Shown here piece after piece: positions 17,283-26,477 of a stretch of DNA of 64,000 nucleotides (the stretch's first letter is position 1; each line of letters starts with the position of its first letter). This stretch comes from Thermotogales bacterium. Lineage in GTDB: Bacteria > Thermotogota > Thermotogae > Petrotogales > Kosmotogaceae. The notes under the pieces are model-generated. The model was given only the letters and a program-made list of their open reading frames with translations. It made no database searches and was not told where the DNA came from. The translations under genes were made by a program, and so were the position numbers. The stretch lies in assembly GCA_003561215.1 (NCBI GenBank), contig PWXG01000060.1, forward strand, positions 1 through 64,000, read 5' to 3'.

Positions 17283-17800
17283 AACCAAAAACTATCATAA
17301 TGGCTGTATTGTCTGCAAATGGCATTGTTGCGCTGTCACACGATGATCCGGTCGACTGGACTTCAACTGAAGACCGAAAACTCTTCAAAGAGGTCACTCT
17401 TGATGCCGGAATCATAATAATGGGAAGAAAAACTTACGAGATGATTGGAAAGCCCTTGCATGGAAGACTGAACGTGGTAATAACTCGATATCCCGAAAAC
17501 CACACCGATTCTAAAGACCTGCGATTCACCTCAAAGCAGCCCCGAAAGCTCCTTGAACTACTTCACGAAAGCGGCTTCTCGAAAGTGGTTATTGCCGGTG
17601 GCCCGTCGGTATTCTCTCAATTCCTCAATCAGCAGCTTGTTGATGAAATATACCTGACCGTCATGCCAGTGTTCTTTCACTCAGGCTTGTCACTTGCTCC
17701 CTCACTTGAGCAAACCGTGCCCCTGTCATTAGAAGAGGTGAAAGAGATCTCGTCCAATGCACTGCTCTTGCATTATCTTGTGAGAAGTGACCACGATTGA
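17279..17800 (+). CDS. Dihydrofolate reductase / RibD C-terminal family protein
   Basis: A 173-residue protein with the DHFR-like fold: N-terminal strand and substrate loop (TIIMAVLSANG), the helix and motif IIIMGRKTYEMIGKPL, and the NADPH-binding AGGPSVFSQFL. It fits the RibD_C/YyaP-type reductase group, whose members reduce pyrimidine or pterin-like compounds; without thymidylate genes nearby I do not call it folA. Its ATG overlaps the stop of the membrane protein, so the two are translationally coupled. Confidence 0.85.
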   Translation: MKPKTIIMAVLSANGIVALSHDDPVDWTSTEDRKLFKEVTLDAGIIIMGRKTYEMIGKPLHGRLNVVITRYPENHTDSKDLRFTSKQPRKLLELLHESGFSKVVIAGGPSVFSQFLNQQLVDEIYLTVMPVFFHSGLSLAPSLEQTVPLSLEEVKEISSNALLLHYLVRSDHD

Positions 17801-17870
17801 TGCAAGAAACTGAAGACCATTCTTGACTCTGTCATCAAGCATCCGCAGTGAGTATTTCGAGGAGTGCTAG

Positions 17871-18341
17871 GGTGTCATTACCGTCTATCAATAAGGCGGG
17901 GAATGAGGCCCCACAACTCTTGAAGCGGCACTATCCATCCATCCTTTTAGCAAAGAAGTAGTTACCATCGAGTTGAAAGGTGCAGAGATCGTTGCAACCC
18001 TGGAACACGGCTTCGGCACATATCCTGGATGGGGTGGTTTCCCACATGTCAGTGGCATCAAGTACAAGTTCAACCCAGATAGGCCGACCAGCCAGAGAAT
18101 TCTGGAAGTTCTGTACAGAGATGAGCCCATCAATCCAGAAGCCACATTCATTGTTGTCACCAACGGATTTCTGGCAGCAGGCGGCGACGGTATTGAGATG
18201 CTGGAGAAAGAGATTATTGAAAGCTCTGGACCTGTGGAAGAAATACTGACAACGCATCTGAGAGAGAAAGAGACTGTAGTACCCGAACTGGAAGGACGCA
18301 TAGTCATTGTAAGAGACGAGGAAACGGAAAACTGCGAGTAA
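17871..18341 (+). pseudogene. 5'-nucleotidase (UshA-type) C-terminal domain remnant
   Basis: From about 17871 one frame reads as the C-terminal domain of a metallophosphatase-type 5'-nucleotidase: a decayed NGGGIRGP motif in which codons have become TAA (17892) and TGA (17904), then TLEAALSIHPFSKEVVTIEL, GAEIVATLEHG and VSGIKYKFNPDRP, ending with TAA at 18341. The N-terminal metallophosphatase half and any signal peptide are missing. The intact piece (17907-18341) has no proper start or ribosome binding site. This is a left-truncated, stop-riddled relic; a short expressed protein from TTG 17973 is possible but unlikely. Confidence 0.75.
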
Positions 18342-18365
18342 GGTGAAGTGATAGAGAACAAGAAT

Positions 18366-18402
18366 GGCCCGTTGCGAGGTTTGCTTTGTAGCGGGTCTTT
18401 TC
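18366..18402 (+). terminator. Rho-independent terminator after the nucleotidase relic
   Basis: GGCCCGTTGC (18366-18375) pairs with GTAGCGGGTC (18388-18397) across a 12-base loop, with a few G-T pairs, and is followed by TTTT. The old terminator appears to have outlived its gene. Confidence 0.6.
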
Positions 18403-18471
18403 GTGTTGCTTGTCATCGTCGGCTTTTAATTTGCAGGAGATCTTGTAGGACGTTAATGAGGAGATTTTGTT

Positions 18472-20028
18472 ATGAAAAAGAGCACCTTAGTTTCCAACAT
18501 GATCCTTGTCGTCGCATTGCTATTGCTTCCTGAATGGGTCAGTTCTTTACAGACTCCCATCAGAATCGTCTCCAGTCTTCAATTATTCGTTGACGACTAC
18601 ATAATCAAAGAACTTCAAGGAGGCGCCCATCTCAAGTTACACAATCCTGTGGCACAGGAGATGGTCTTCACAACTCCTGATTTCCCCTGGGAAGGAAGCT
18701 CGACAGCGTAGGGCACTGTTTTTCAAGACGGCGATATCTACAGGATGTACTATCGCACCAATACTTTGAGCATGATGTTCAACGTATACACACGTATGCA
18801 CTCTGGTCCATCGTTATATGCCGGCGCGGAAAGCAAAGCGGTGTGGAGTGGATCAAACCGATTCTCAGTCTCGTCGAGTTCGACAGAACGGAAGAGACCA
18901 ATGTCTTCTGGATGGGGCCCCAATTTGCTCCTTTCAAAGATACTTGTCCTGACGAACCTCCAGAGGCTCTTTACAAAGCGATGACTGGTTTTCCGATGTA
19001 CGCATACCAATCTCCTATGGAGTGACCTGGGAGAAGATTCAGGAATCACCCGCTATCACGAAGGGGGAATTCGGTTCACTGAACCTGGCATTCTGGGATG
19101 CTGCCAGTGAGATCTATCGTGCTTACTGGCGAGACCGGTACATGGAGATTCGTACGATTATGACTGCTGCCTCCGAAGATTTTCTCAATTGGACCGAACC
19201 GGTGAAACTGGTTTACCAGACTTCCGATGGAGAGGCACCGCCAAATTTCCATCTATATGCACAGAACACCATGACTTATTATCGCAATCCTGAAATCCTG
19301 ATCGGTTTTCCGGATCTGTAGATTGATCCGGAACGGCCTGAAGCAATTGCCCCGGATGTAGATCCCGGCTTTGCCACGAACGATACAACGTATGATCCCG
19401 TACACAGAGAATGGCTGGAGATGCGAATGCACAGAAGCGCTGCAGCGATACGCAACCCCCTTTTTATAAGCAGCAGAGACGGTGTTATTCTTATCGATTG
19501 AATAAAGCTTTCTTAAAACCCGGATCGGAGCAAAGAGCAGGTTGGGGGTACTACGGTTCAGGGGCTTTCTAGGGCATTGTTGAAACTCAGTCCCAGCCAG
19601 TTCTGACTACAGGGAGCTTTCAATCTATACTGTTGAGAACTAGCAGTATGGAAGCCTTGTGAACATAAGACGGCACACTATACAGATAGACGGTTTCGTA
19701 TCTGTCTATGCGCCATATCGCGGCGGAGAGATCATAACCAAGCCTCCCATTTTTGAAGGCAACTACATGGTGATGAATTTAGCGACCTCTGCCCAGGGAG
19801 CATTCAGCTGGAGATACTGGATGTTGACGGCCAACCCATTCCCGGTCTGGGATCGCAAACTCGCCTCTAATTCGAGGAGATCATCTTGAAAGGGTCGTTA
19901 CGCGGAGAGATCCCGAGGGAGGTCGGGACAGGACAAGTGATCTGAGCCATCTGTCAAAGAGACCTATTCGCATCCGCTTTGATCTGAAAGATGCTGATCT
20001 TAACACTTTCCAAATTGTATCAAGGTAG
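18472..20028 (+). pseudogene. Decayed secreted glycosidase-like (beta-propeller) gene
   Basis: The relic begins with an intact ribosome binding site and signal peptide (MKKSTLVSNMILVVALLLLP), then LFVDDYIIKELQGGAHLKLH and PWEG, resembling secreted five-bladed-propeller proteins related to glycoside hydrolases. Lesions follow: TAG at 18709 with the frame resuming as GTVFQDGDIYRMYYR; a frameshift near 18840; another near 19020; TAG at 19319; TGA at 19499; TAG after GWGYYGSGAF near 19570; and more shifts near 19650-19870. The final frame ends SDLSHLSKRPIRIRFDLKDA before TAG 20026-20028. About 520 codons can be traced end to end, so this is a recently decayed gene rather than a fragment. The enzyme family is tentative. 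Confidence 0.75.
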
Positions 20029-20045
20029 ATCTCGAGAAGTCATTT

Positions 20046-20080
20046 AGGCAGATTCCAGAGAGATTCGGGACCTGCCTTTT
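20046..20080 (+). terminator. Terminator after the decayed glycosidase-like gene
   Basis: AGGCAG (20046-20051) pairs with CTGCCT (20072-20077), the inner TTCC with GGGA, and TTTT follows. It sits 17 bases after the last codon of the pseudogene. Confidence 0.6.
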
Positions 20081-20159
20081 CTATTTGGAGTTCGCGCTTC
20101 TTGCTCTTGCAGTAACAACCTCTAACCTGTGACTGCTCCTTAAACCTGTTTCTTGCGTT

Positions 20160-20235
20160 TGGAGCGGGCGACGGGATTCGAACCCGCGACCCTCAGCTTG
20201 GGAAGCTGATGCTCTACCGGCTGAGCTACACCCGC
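20160..20235 (-). tRNA. tRNA-Gly (anticodon CCC)
   Basis: The minus strand gives a full 76-base cloverleaf: acceptor stem GCGGGTG/CGCCCGC, D-loop TAGCTCAGCCGGTAGAG, anticodon stem TCAGC/GCTGA around TTCCCAA (anticodon CCC), T-loop GGTTCGAATCC, discriminator T and an encoded CCA. It lies between two decayed loci, a frequent place for integration and loss. Confidence 0.95.
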
Positions 20236-20284
20236 GCAGGGTGATTTTAGCACTACATACTTTACGTTTCAAGATGGTAAACCG

Positions 20285-21649
20285 TTATGAATTCAGAACT
20301 TCGAGACTATCAGACAGTGTGTACAAGGCAGCTTCTTTATCAAGTAGTGACAGAACGCCACAAGCTGCAGCGATGTACTTTCGATCTATCGTAAGCGTTA
20401 CATCCGATTTGGGCAGGAGCTCGTTGTGAAACCTTCTTTGAAAAGTGCGTAGTCTTTTGAAGAAAGTGGGCGCATCCGCAGAACGCGACAAGACCCCTCC
20501 GGTTCCAACAATCATCTTGATTGCAGTAAGGTCCTTTCCTTCAGCAACGTCGATTCTACCTGTTGGTCCAAATACTCTTCTGAATCTTCCTGCGTGTCTT
20601 CTAATTGCAGTTTCGAGGCAATGTGAAGCGAGACGTGACACAAGTGCATTGTGCGCTTCGGTCTCTGGGAATGGAGACTCTGAATCAACAAGTTCATCGA
20701 GGTTGTCAAATTCTGCAGCAAGACGACTCCAGCCAGCGTTGTTTGCCACGTATCTTGCATTCACGAAAACACCCAGATCTCCTTCTACAGTTCTTTTCGC
20801 TCTGGGCTCCGGACTGATCAGTTTTCTCTGGATCTCCGGATCGCCTTCCGTCACTGAGTCCACATCTGTAGTAGCTCCTCCAATATCCACTGTCAAAACG
20901 TCCCTGTGCTTTTCAGCCAGGAGTTCTGTCGCTATCATGACGGCAGCGGGAGTCGGCATGATTTCACGGTTTACGACAGAGTAAATCTTCTCCATTCCGG
21001 GGGCTTTCACTATGTGACGAGAGAAGACTTCGCGAATGACCTAATGCGTCGGCTCGACGTTTAAATCATCGATTCTCGGGTAGACGTTTTGCCTGATATA
21101 GATTTCCTTTCCTGAAGACTTCAGAATGGCCTCTGCTTCTGAAGCTACAGCACAATTTCCAGCGAATATGATAGGAACATCGAGATCGAGTCCTGCAATG
21201 ACGTTGCTGTTATATAGAACGGTATCGCCTTCACCGTAGTCGACGCCGCCTGCCAGCAAGATGAGCCTCGGCTGAATTTCGAGAATACGCGCAATATCGG
21301 TAGCCCCAAGTCTGCCTGCTGTCACATGCTTGATCACGCCACCTGCTCCCAGGGCAGCCTCCTTCGCCGCCTTGACAGTCATGTCGTAGACGAGACCGTG
21401 TACGGTCATTTTCAAACCACCGGCCGCACTGCTGCATGCAAGAAATGTCTCCCAATCAAGGGTGTCTGCTTGAAGCTGTTTCTTGATGGAAAGAAGAGCC
21501 CTGTTGATACCGATTGTGACATCGCCTTCCGATACCGTCGTGTTTGATTCACTCTGCCCAACGAGTCTGAAGCGATCATCACCCGATACGAATCCGTTCA
21601 GCACCGTCGTAGTACTACCGATTTCCGCTACGAGAAAGTCAAGTTTCAC
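20285..21649 (-). pseudogene. MutL/GlmL-type protein interrupted by one in-frame TAG
   Basis: A MutL-type (GlmL-like, not mismatch-repair) protein of about 454 residues, an ASKHA ATPase family linked to B12-dependent aminomutases. The first 202 residues (FLVAEIGSTTTVLNGFVSG, GGLKMTVHGLV, LLAGGVDYGE) end at TAG 21041-21043; the same frame continues at once as VIREVFSRHIVKAPGMEK and a complete second half (TVDIGGATTDVDSV, GTGGVLSRS) to 20285. Only this codon breaks it, probably a recent CAG/CGG-type change, a sequencing error, or readthrough. The GTG start overlaps the yqeY stop (GTGA), and it is last in the zapA-to-yqeY operon. A link to ornithine degradation is inferred from ord/ortA/ortB near the window's end. 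Confidence 0.75.
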
Positions 21650-22113
21650 ACATCACCTTTATTGAGAAGGACCGCAGCGATTCTGTTTGCAGTCTTCCCA
21701 CAAGCACTGCCGGCTGTTCTTGACATGAGTGTCTTCATTACTCTGCCCAGATCTTGTGGACCTCGTGCACCGACCTCTTCAATTACTTCCTGGGCGACTT
21801 TTCTAATCTCCTCTTCAGTAAGCATGGTAGGCAGATATGACTGAAGTATCAGCGCTTCTTCATGTTCCTTGTTTGCAAGATCAGTCCTGTTGGCTTCCTC
21901 ATATGCTGATTTTGATTCTTCTCTCTGCTTGACCTGTCTCTTGATTATCTCAATTACCTTCTGATCTGTTAATCCGCTCTTTCTGGCCTCTTCGGACGAA
22001 GCAAGATAATACTTCACAGAAGATACGAGCATTTTGAGGACGTCGGCCCTCTGCCGATCTCGCGCTTTCATTGCTTCTATCAGGTCAGACTGTATTCTTT
22101 CATAAAGCGACAT
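21646..22113 (-). CDS. yqeY: GatB/YqeY domain protein
   Basis: A 155-residue YqeY-family protein: N-terminal SLYERIQSDLIEAMKARDRQ, VLKMLVSSVKY, the helical middle (VIEIIKRQVKQREES) and a C-terminal tail domain (EEIRKVAQEVIEEVG, DLGRVMKTLM) like that of the GatB amidotransferase subunit. A role in tRNA-dependent amidation has been suggested but not established. AGGAGGAG precedes ATG 22113, which replaces an unlikely start 16 codons earlier. Situated between lysS and the mutL-like gene with overlaps or tiny gaps, so it belongs to the same operon. Confidence 0.92.
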   Translation of the reverse strand: MSLYERIQSDLIEAMKARDRQRADVLKMLVSSVKYYLASSEEARKSGLTDQKVIEIIKRQVKQREESKSAYEEANRTDLANKEHEEALILQSYLPTMLTEEEIRKVAQEVIEEVGARGPQDLGRVMKTLMSRTAGSACGKTANRIAAVLLNKGDV

Positions 22114-22114
22114 A

Positions 22115-23623
22115 CTAGCTCTCCTCCTGCAGGTCAAGCTCTTCGAAGGGCGGTACTTCAAGATCAGGTTTCACCAGTGGAAAGGGAATAACATCGCGAA
22201 TTGATGGGGAGTCTGTGAGGATCATTGCAATTCTTTCCCATCCTACGCCGAGCCCCCCTGTAGGAGGCATACCGAACTCCAGGGCCTTGAGAAAATCATG
22301 GTCCATCATGTGAGCCTCGACGTCTCCCGCTTCTCTGAGCTTTGCCTGGTGCAGGAATCTTCTTCGCTGTTCAACAGGGTCGTTAAGCTCTGTGAATGCA
22401 TTTGCACATTCCATGCCGGAGATGACAAGCTCAAATCTCTGCGTGACTCTGCTGTCATGGGGGTGCTGCTTTGCCAGAGGTGAAATTACCACGGGATGAT
22501 CAATCACGAAAGTCGGGTCATGAAGTTCATCCTCCACCATGTCCCAGAGCTTCTCGATCAGATGTCCTCGCTCACGTATTTCGGGAAGAGCGTTGTGATC
22601 CCTCAAGAAAGCAATCAACTGCTCATCAGAGTCGTCCAGTATGTTTATGCCGAGCCTCTCCTTTATGAAGTCGGTCATCAAAACTCTTTTCCACGGTCTG
22701 CTGAAGTCCAGGTCATTTCCCTGGTACCTGATTATGTGAGATCCGACGATCTCTCTCGTGACTTCACTGACCATCTCTTCGGTGAGCTGCATGATGTCCT
22801 CATAATCGGCATATGCCTGGTAAAGCTCCATCATGAGAAACTCCGGATGATGCTTGTATGATATCCCCTCATTTCTGAAATTCTTCCCGATTTCAAAGAT
22901 CTTCTCGAAACCGCCCACAAGGTATCGCTTCAAATAGAGCTCTTCGGAAATCCGCAGATAGATATCCATGTCGAAGACGTTTATTCTCGTCACGAAAGGA
23001 CGAGCTGAAGCCCCACCTGTGTTAAACTGCAATGCCGGAGTCTCGACTTCAAGAAAGCCTTTCTTCTCCAGAAATCTTCTGACGAGCGTTATCATATCGA
23101 ACCTGATTTTCAGTCTTTTCAAAGCCGAATCATCTGAAAGCATTTCAAGATAACGCTGACGATATATCGTTTCCTTATCCTTCAACCCATGCCATTTCTC
23201 AGGGAGAGTTCTTATTGACTTTGAGAGTATGGTGAAGTCGTTCACGAAGACCGAAGTCTCCCCGGTATGCGTCTTGAAGGGAAATCCCGAGAAACCGACA
23301 AAATCCCCGATGTTCACATGCCGCTTGAATAGTTGAAATGCATCGTCTCCGGCTATGTCTTTGCGGATGTAGGCCTGTATACGACCCGAATCATCCTTTA
23401 TCGTGAAGAAGGCGGACTTGCCGTGGTGCCTGATCGCCATCACCCTCCCCGCAAGGGCAAGGCTGTCTTCTTCCTTTGTTTCCGATGATTCAAGGCTTGA
23501 ATACTTATCTAGAACCATTCGTGTGGAGTGAGTCTTCGAAAATCTTCGCGGGAACGGTTCTATTCCCTTTCTCTTAAGCTCCTCGATCTCATCTAGACGT
23601 TGTCTTCTGGTTTCTTCGGACAA
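22115..23623 (-). CDS. lysS: Lysyl-tRNA synthetase, class II
   Basis: A ~502-residue class II aminoacyl-tRNA synthetase charging tRNA-Lys. The N-terminal OB-fold anticodon domain ([20 protein letters not shown]) precedes the catalytic core with motif 2 ([14 protein letters not shown]) and motif 3 ([14 protein letters not shown]). The frame can start at TTG 23632, but GGAG abuts that codon; TTG 23623 leaves a nine-base spacer and is preferred, giving [16 protein letters not shown]. Directly downstream of greA, a pairing seen in several phyla. Confidence 0.95.
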   Translation of the reverse strand: MSEETRRQRLDEIEELKRKGIEPFPRRFSKTHSTRMVLDKYSSLESSETKEEDSLALAGRVMAIRHHGKSAFFTIKDDSGRIQAYIRKDIAGDDAFQLFKRHVNIGDFVGFSGFPFKTHTGETSVFVNDFTILSKSIRTLPEKWHGLKDKETIYRQRYLEMLSDDSALKRLKIRFDMITLVRRFLEKKGFLEVETPALQFNTGGASARPFVTRINVFDMDIYLRISEELYLKRYLVGGFEKIFEIGKNFRNEGISYKHHPEFLMMELYQAYADYEDIMQLTEEMVSEVTREIVGSHIIRYQGNDLDFSRPWKRVLMTDFIKERLGINILDDSDEQLIAFLRDHNALPEIRERGHLIEKLWDMVEDELHDPTFVIDHPVVISPLAKQHPHDSRVTQRFELVISGMECANAFTELNDPVEQRRRFLHQAKLREAGDVEAHMMDHDFLKALEFGMPPTGGLGVGWERIAMILTDSPSIRDVIPFPLVKPDLEVPPFEELDLQEES

Positions 23624-23642
23624 AAAAATCAACTCCAGATTA

Positions 23643-24116
23643 TCAACTGATTGACAAAATCTTGTACCTCGCCAAGCCTGAGGGAGTCTTCACGCGCAAT
23701 ACATCTCCAACTCGTCTGGAGAGGGCGGCCCTTCCGACAGGGGAATCGGCGCTGACGCGTTTCTCGAAAATATTGGCTTCCTGTGAGTTCACAATGACCA
23801 TTTCGCTCACAGCCTTTGAATCGACATTGACAAGGGAGATTCTTGAGCCCAGCTTGACTACCGAGTGATCACCCGTTTCTTCGATTATTTCCGAGTTGTT
23901 CAGCGTATCTTCAATCTGCTTTATTCTGCTATCAATGCGACCCTGCTCGTTCTTTGCTTCGTCGTACTCGCTGTTTTCGCTCAGATCACCGAGTTCTCTA
24001 GCTTCCTTGATCCTCTCTGCAATCTCGTACATAAGCTTTTTCCGCAAAGTGTCAAGCTCGCTCTTCAATCGCTCATATCCCTCTCTCGTCAGGTATATGA
24101 CTTTCTTCTTTGTCAT
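23643..24116 (-). CDS. greA: Transcription elongation factor GreA
   Basis: A 157-residue GreA protein that rescues stalled RNA polymerase by stimulating cleavage of backtracked RNA. The N-terminal coiled coil contains the acidic tip ([19 protein letters not shown]) and the C-terminal globular domain follows ([18 protein letters not shown]-like [14 protein letters not shown]). Length is exactly that of the family. GGAGGAAT stands before ATG; it is 13 bases from nrdR and 19 from the lysS start. Confidence 0.96.
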   Translation of the reverse strand: MTKKKVIYLTREGYERLKSELDTLRKKLMYEIAERIKEARELGDLSENSEYDEAKNEQGRIDSRIKQIEDTLNNSEIIEETGDHSVVKLGSRISLVNVDSKAVSEMVIVNSQEANIFEKRVSADSPVGRAALSRRVGDVLRVKTPSGLARYKILSIS

Positions 24117-24129
24117 AATATTCCTCCTT

Positions 24130-24594
24130 TCAGCGTTTCGAGAAGTCTGTCTTCAGTTCACTGATTATATCCATAAAGTGGTCTAGATCCCTGAACTCCT
24201 TGTAAACTGAAGCAAATCTAACATAAGCTACACGATCGATATTCCGAAGTCGATCCATAACCAGCTCACCGATTTCTCGTGCCTGTACCTCGTGCTTACC
24301 CGATTTCATAAGGCTTGTCTCAATTTGTGATGCGACTTCCTCCATGCTTTCAACAGAAACAGGACGTTTCTCGCAAGCTTTCACTATTCCTTCAAGGACC
24401 TTCGATCTACTGAAAAACTCACGTCGTCCGTCCTTTTTCACGACGAAAACACGCATCTGCTCATATCTTTCGTAAGTGGTAAACCTTTCAGAGCAGCTTT
24501 CGCATTCTCGGCGTCTCCTTATCGCAGTACCATCTTGCGTTGAACGAGAGTCAAGAACTCTTGTTGTCTGACTGTTGCAGTAGGGACATCTCAT
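24130..24594 (-). CDS. nrdR: Transcriptional repressor NrdR
   Basis: A 154-residue NrdR, the ATP/dATP-sensing repressor of ribonucleotide reductase genes. The N-terminal zinc ribbon (CPYC at 3-6; CESC about 31-34) and the ATP-cone domain ([19 protein letters not shown] onward) are intact. The start lies within the end of whiA, so they overlap by 44 bases. No ribonucleotide reductase gene is in this window, so its targets lie elsewhere. Confidence 0.96.
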   Translation of the reverse strand: MRCPYCNSQTTRVLDSRSTQDGTAIRRRRECESCSERFTTYERYEQMRVFVVKKDGRREFFSRSKVLEGIVKACEKRPVSVESMEEVASQIETSLMKSGKHEVQAREIGELVMDRLRNIDRVAYVRFASVYKEFRDLDHFMDIISELKTDFSKR

Positions 24595-25531
24595 CGGATC
24601 CTCCCAGTTCTTCAGCCATCGTTTCGATCTTCTTCAGGCGATTGTGAACCACAGACTTGCTCACCTGGGGCTCGAGCATCTCCCCCAACTCCCTCAGGCT
24701 CAGGTCCTCGTTCTCCAGCCTCAGTCGTGCGATTTCTCTGAGTTTCTTCGGTAACCTCGAAACTCCCAGCTGCTTGTCGACGATCATTATAGCATTCACT
24801 TGTCTTGCCATTGCAGTCGCAGACTTGTCTGCGTTGGCAGTAAGGAAATTCAACGTACGGGTGACGTTGCCACGAAGCTTTCTGATCTCCACCGTTCTCG
24901 ACAACGCCGCGACAAATTGGGTCGCGCCCATTGCCGAGAGCAGTTCGATGAGGTCTTCTGACGACTTCACATAGAGCTTGGTTCTGGTCTTCACCCTTAT
25001 GATACCGAGCTTTATGTTGAACTCTTTACCTACCTCTTCCTTGACGTTTCTCGAGAACTCGTCGTTGCTATCAAGAAGAATCTCGAGATGATAGCCTTTT
25101 GAAGGATCGACAATAGAACCGCTTGCGAGGAAAAGTCCTCGCAAAAACGCACCGAGGTAGACTGCGTCAGACTTAACCTTCTGTGGGAGCTCTGAGCTTC
25201 CGACAACGATGCCTGTCTCATTAAGAAAATCCTCGACATCACACATTTCGAAAATGAGCTCGCCGCCGCGCTTATGCTCGAACCTGTGCTCGTGAATTAC
25301 ATGTGTGCGTGCCGGAGAGAAACTCAGGGCTTTCGACAGCGAGTACAACCTCTTCAGGCTTGAAATTGAGTTGGTTGCTGCGACCAGGTAGCGTTCCTTT
25401 CCGCTTACCCTTAATGCTCCCCTGGACTTGATGAACCCGAGAAACTCCGCAGTGCACTCCTTCCTGTCCTGAATTGGCAAGTGCAAAAGTTCAGTCTTTA
25501 GCTTCTCTGCGAAACTGGTAGTTCTCTTCAT
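24551..25531 (-). CDS. whiA: WhiA-family DNA-binding protein
   Basis: A 326-residue WhiA protein: an N-terminal pair of LAGLIDADG-like halves ([20 protein letters not shown], and [20 protein letters not shown]) joined to a C-terminal helix-turn-helix domain ([20 protein letters not shown]). In Bacillus, WhiA affects division and chromosome organisation; in actinomycetes it controls sporulation. ATG 25531 lies inside yvcK (overlap 41 bases), with no strong ribosome binding site, so it may depend on coupling. The rapZ-yvcK-whiA order matches Firmicutes. Confidence 0.94.
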   Translation of the reverse strand: MKRTTSFAEKLKTELLHLPIQDRKECTAEFLGFIKSRGALRVSGKERYLVAATNSISSLKRLYSLSKALSFSPARTHVIHEHRFEHKRGGELIFEMCDVEDFLNETGIVVGSSELPQKVKSDAVYLGAFLRGLFLASGSIVDPSKGYHLEILLDSNDEFSRNVKEEVGKEFNIKLGIIRVKTRTKLYVKSSEDLIELLSAMGATQFVAALSRTVEIRKLRGNVTRTLNFLTANADKSATAMARQVNAIMIVDKQLGVSRLPKKLREIARLRLENEDLSLRELGEMLEPQVSKSVVHNRLKKIETMAEELGGSDEMSLLQQSDNKSS

Positions 25532-26477
25532 TGGCAATCCCAAGGTATCTGGCAATCTGCATCACACTTTCTGCAGAGTGCCGTATTACGTGCTTCTCCA
25601 CCCTATCAAAGGTGTCTTCTACACTCATTCTGTCTATAGAAAACACTCTTCCGTCTTCCGACATATCGTTCTCCACGGGGATGGCTCCTTTCGTGGCGTA
25701 CTCTTTCAAAACGCTGTCTTCAACGCGATTTGGATTGGCCCAAAAGATCGTGTTGAAACCTCTTCCGGCATATGCTTCAACAGCTTCAACATGTTTCCTG
25801 AGAGTGAATCCGTCGGTCTCTCCAGGCTGTGTCATTATGTTCGATATGTATGCGACAAGTGCTCTGCTCGAGCTGAAAGCTTCAGAGATCCCCTCTACCA
25901 GGAAATTCGATATTACGCTAGTGTAAAGGCTCCCCGGTCCTACCAGGATAAAGTCGGCAGCGGAAAGCCTTTCAATCACCTGAGGCAGTGGTCGCGCCTC
26001 CCTGTCAAGAAAAGCCTTTTCGATCCTGGATCCTACCCTTGAAACTTCGGTCTCACCTTGAACAATCCTTCCATCGTTGAGTTTTGCCATAAGGTGCACT
26101 TCTTCCCCACTGACCGGAAGAACCTCGCCTCTTGTTCTAAGGAGTTTCGACGCTGCAAGTACTGCGTCAGGGAAACTCCCGAGCATCTCTGCAAGACCGG
26201 CAATAATAAGATTCCCCAATGAGTGTCTCTGTATTCCTTCTGACGAAAACCGGAAGGAGAAGATTCTCTGAAGGAGCCCCTCGTTCTCCGCAAGTGCAAC
26301 GAGGTTATTTCTCACATCGCCAGGAGGAGGCATGGCCATTATCTGCCGAAGAATGCCGGAACTTCCTCCGTCATCGGTTATGGTTACCACCAGTGCAAGC
26401 TGTATATCCAGGTGTTTGAGGTAGCGAGCCACCGTGGACATGCCTGTGCCACCGCCGATAATGACAACTTTCTTCAA
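25491..26477 (-). CDS. yvcK: Gluconeogenesis factor YvcK (CofD-like)
   Basis: A 328-residue YvcK protein with the CofD-like fold: the N-terminal nucleotide loop (VVIIGGGTGMSTVARYL), VTITDDGGSSGILR and PPPGDVRNNL are signature stretches. In Bacillus it binds UDP-sugars and is needed for cell shape under gluconeogenic growth. Its start overlaps the rapZ stop by four bases. Cytoplasmic, no membrane segments. Confidence 0.95.
   Translation of the reverse strand: MKKVVIIGGGTGMSTVARYLKHLDIQLALVVTITDDGGSSGILRQIMAMPPPGDVRNNLVALAENEGLLQRIFSFRFSSEGIQRHSLGNLIIAGLAEMLGSFPDAVLAASKLLRTRGEVLPVSGEEVHLMAKLNDGRIVQGETEVSRVGSRIEKAFLDREARPLPQVIERLSAADFILVGPGSLYTSVISNFLVEGISEAFSSSRALVAYISNIMTQPGETDGFTLRKHVEAVEAYAGRGFNTIFWANPNRVEDSVLKEYATKGAIPVENDMSEDGRVFSIDRMSVEDTFDRVEKHVIRHSAESVMQIARYLGIANEENYQFRREAKD

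Noticed and set aside
20285-21649. Amber codon 21041 as pyrrolysine or selenocysteine-type recoding
   Set aside because: Selenocysteine uses TGA, no pyrrolysine genes are in the window, and the position is not a known active-site residue; simple mutation or sequencing error is likelier.
21326-21665. Plus-strand open frames inside the mutL-like locus
   Set aside because: They are antisense shadows of a clearly recognisable minus-strand protein frame.
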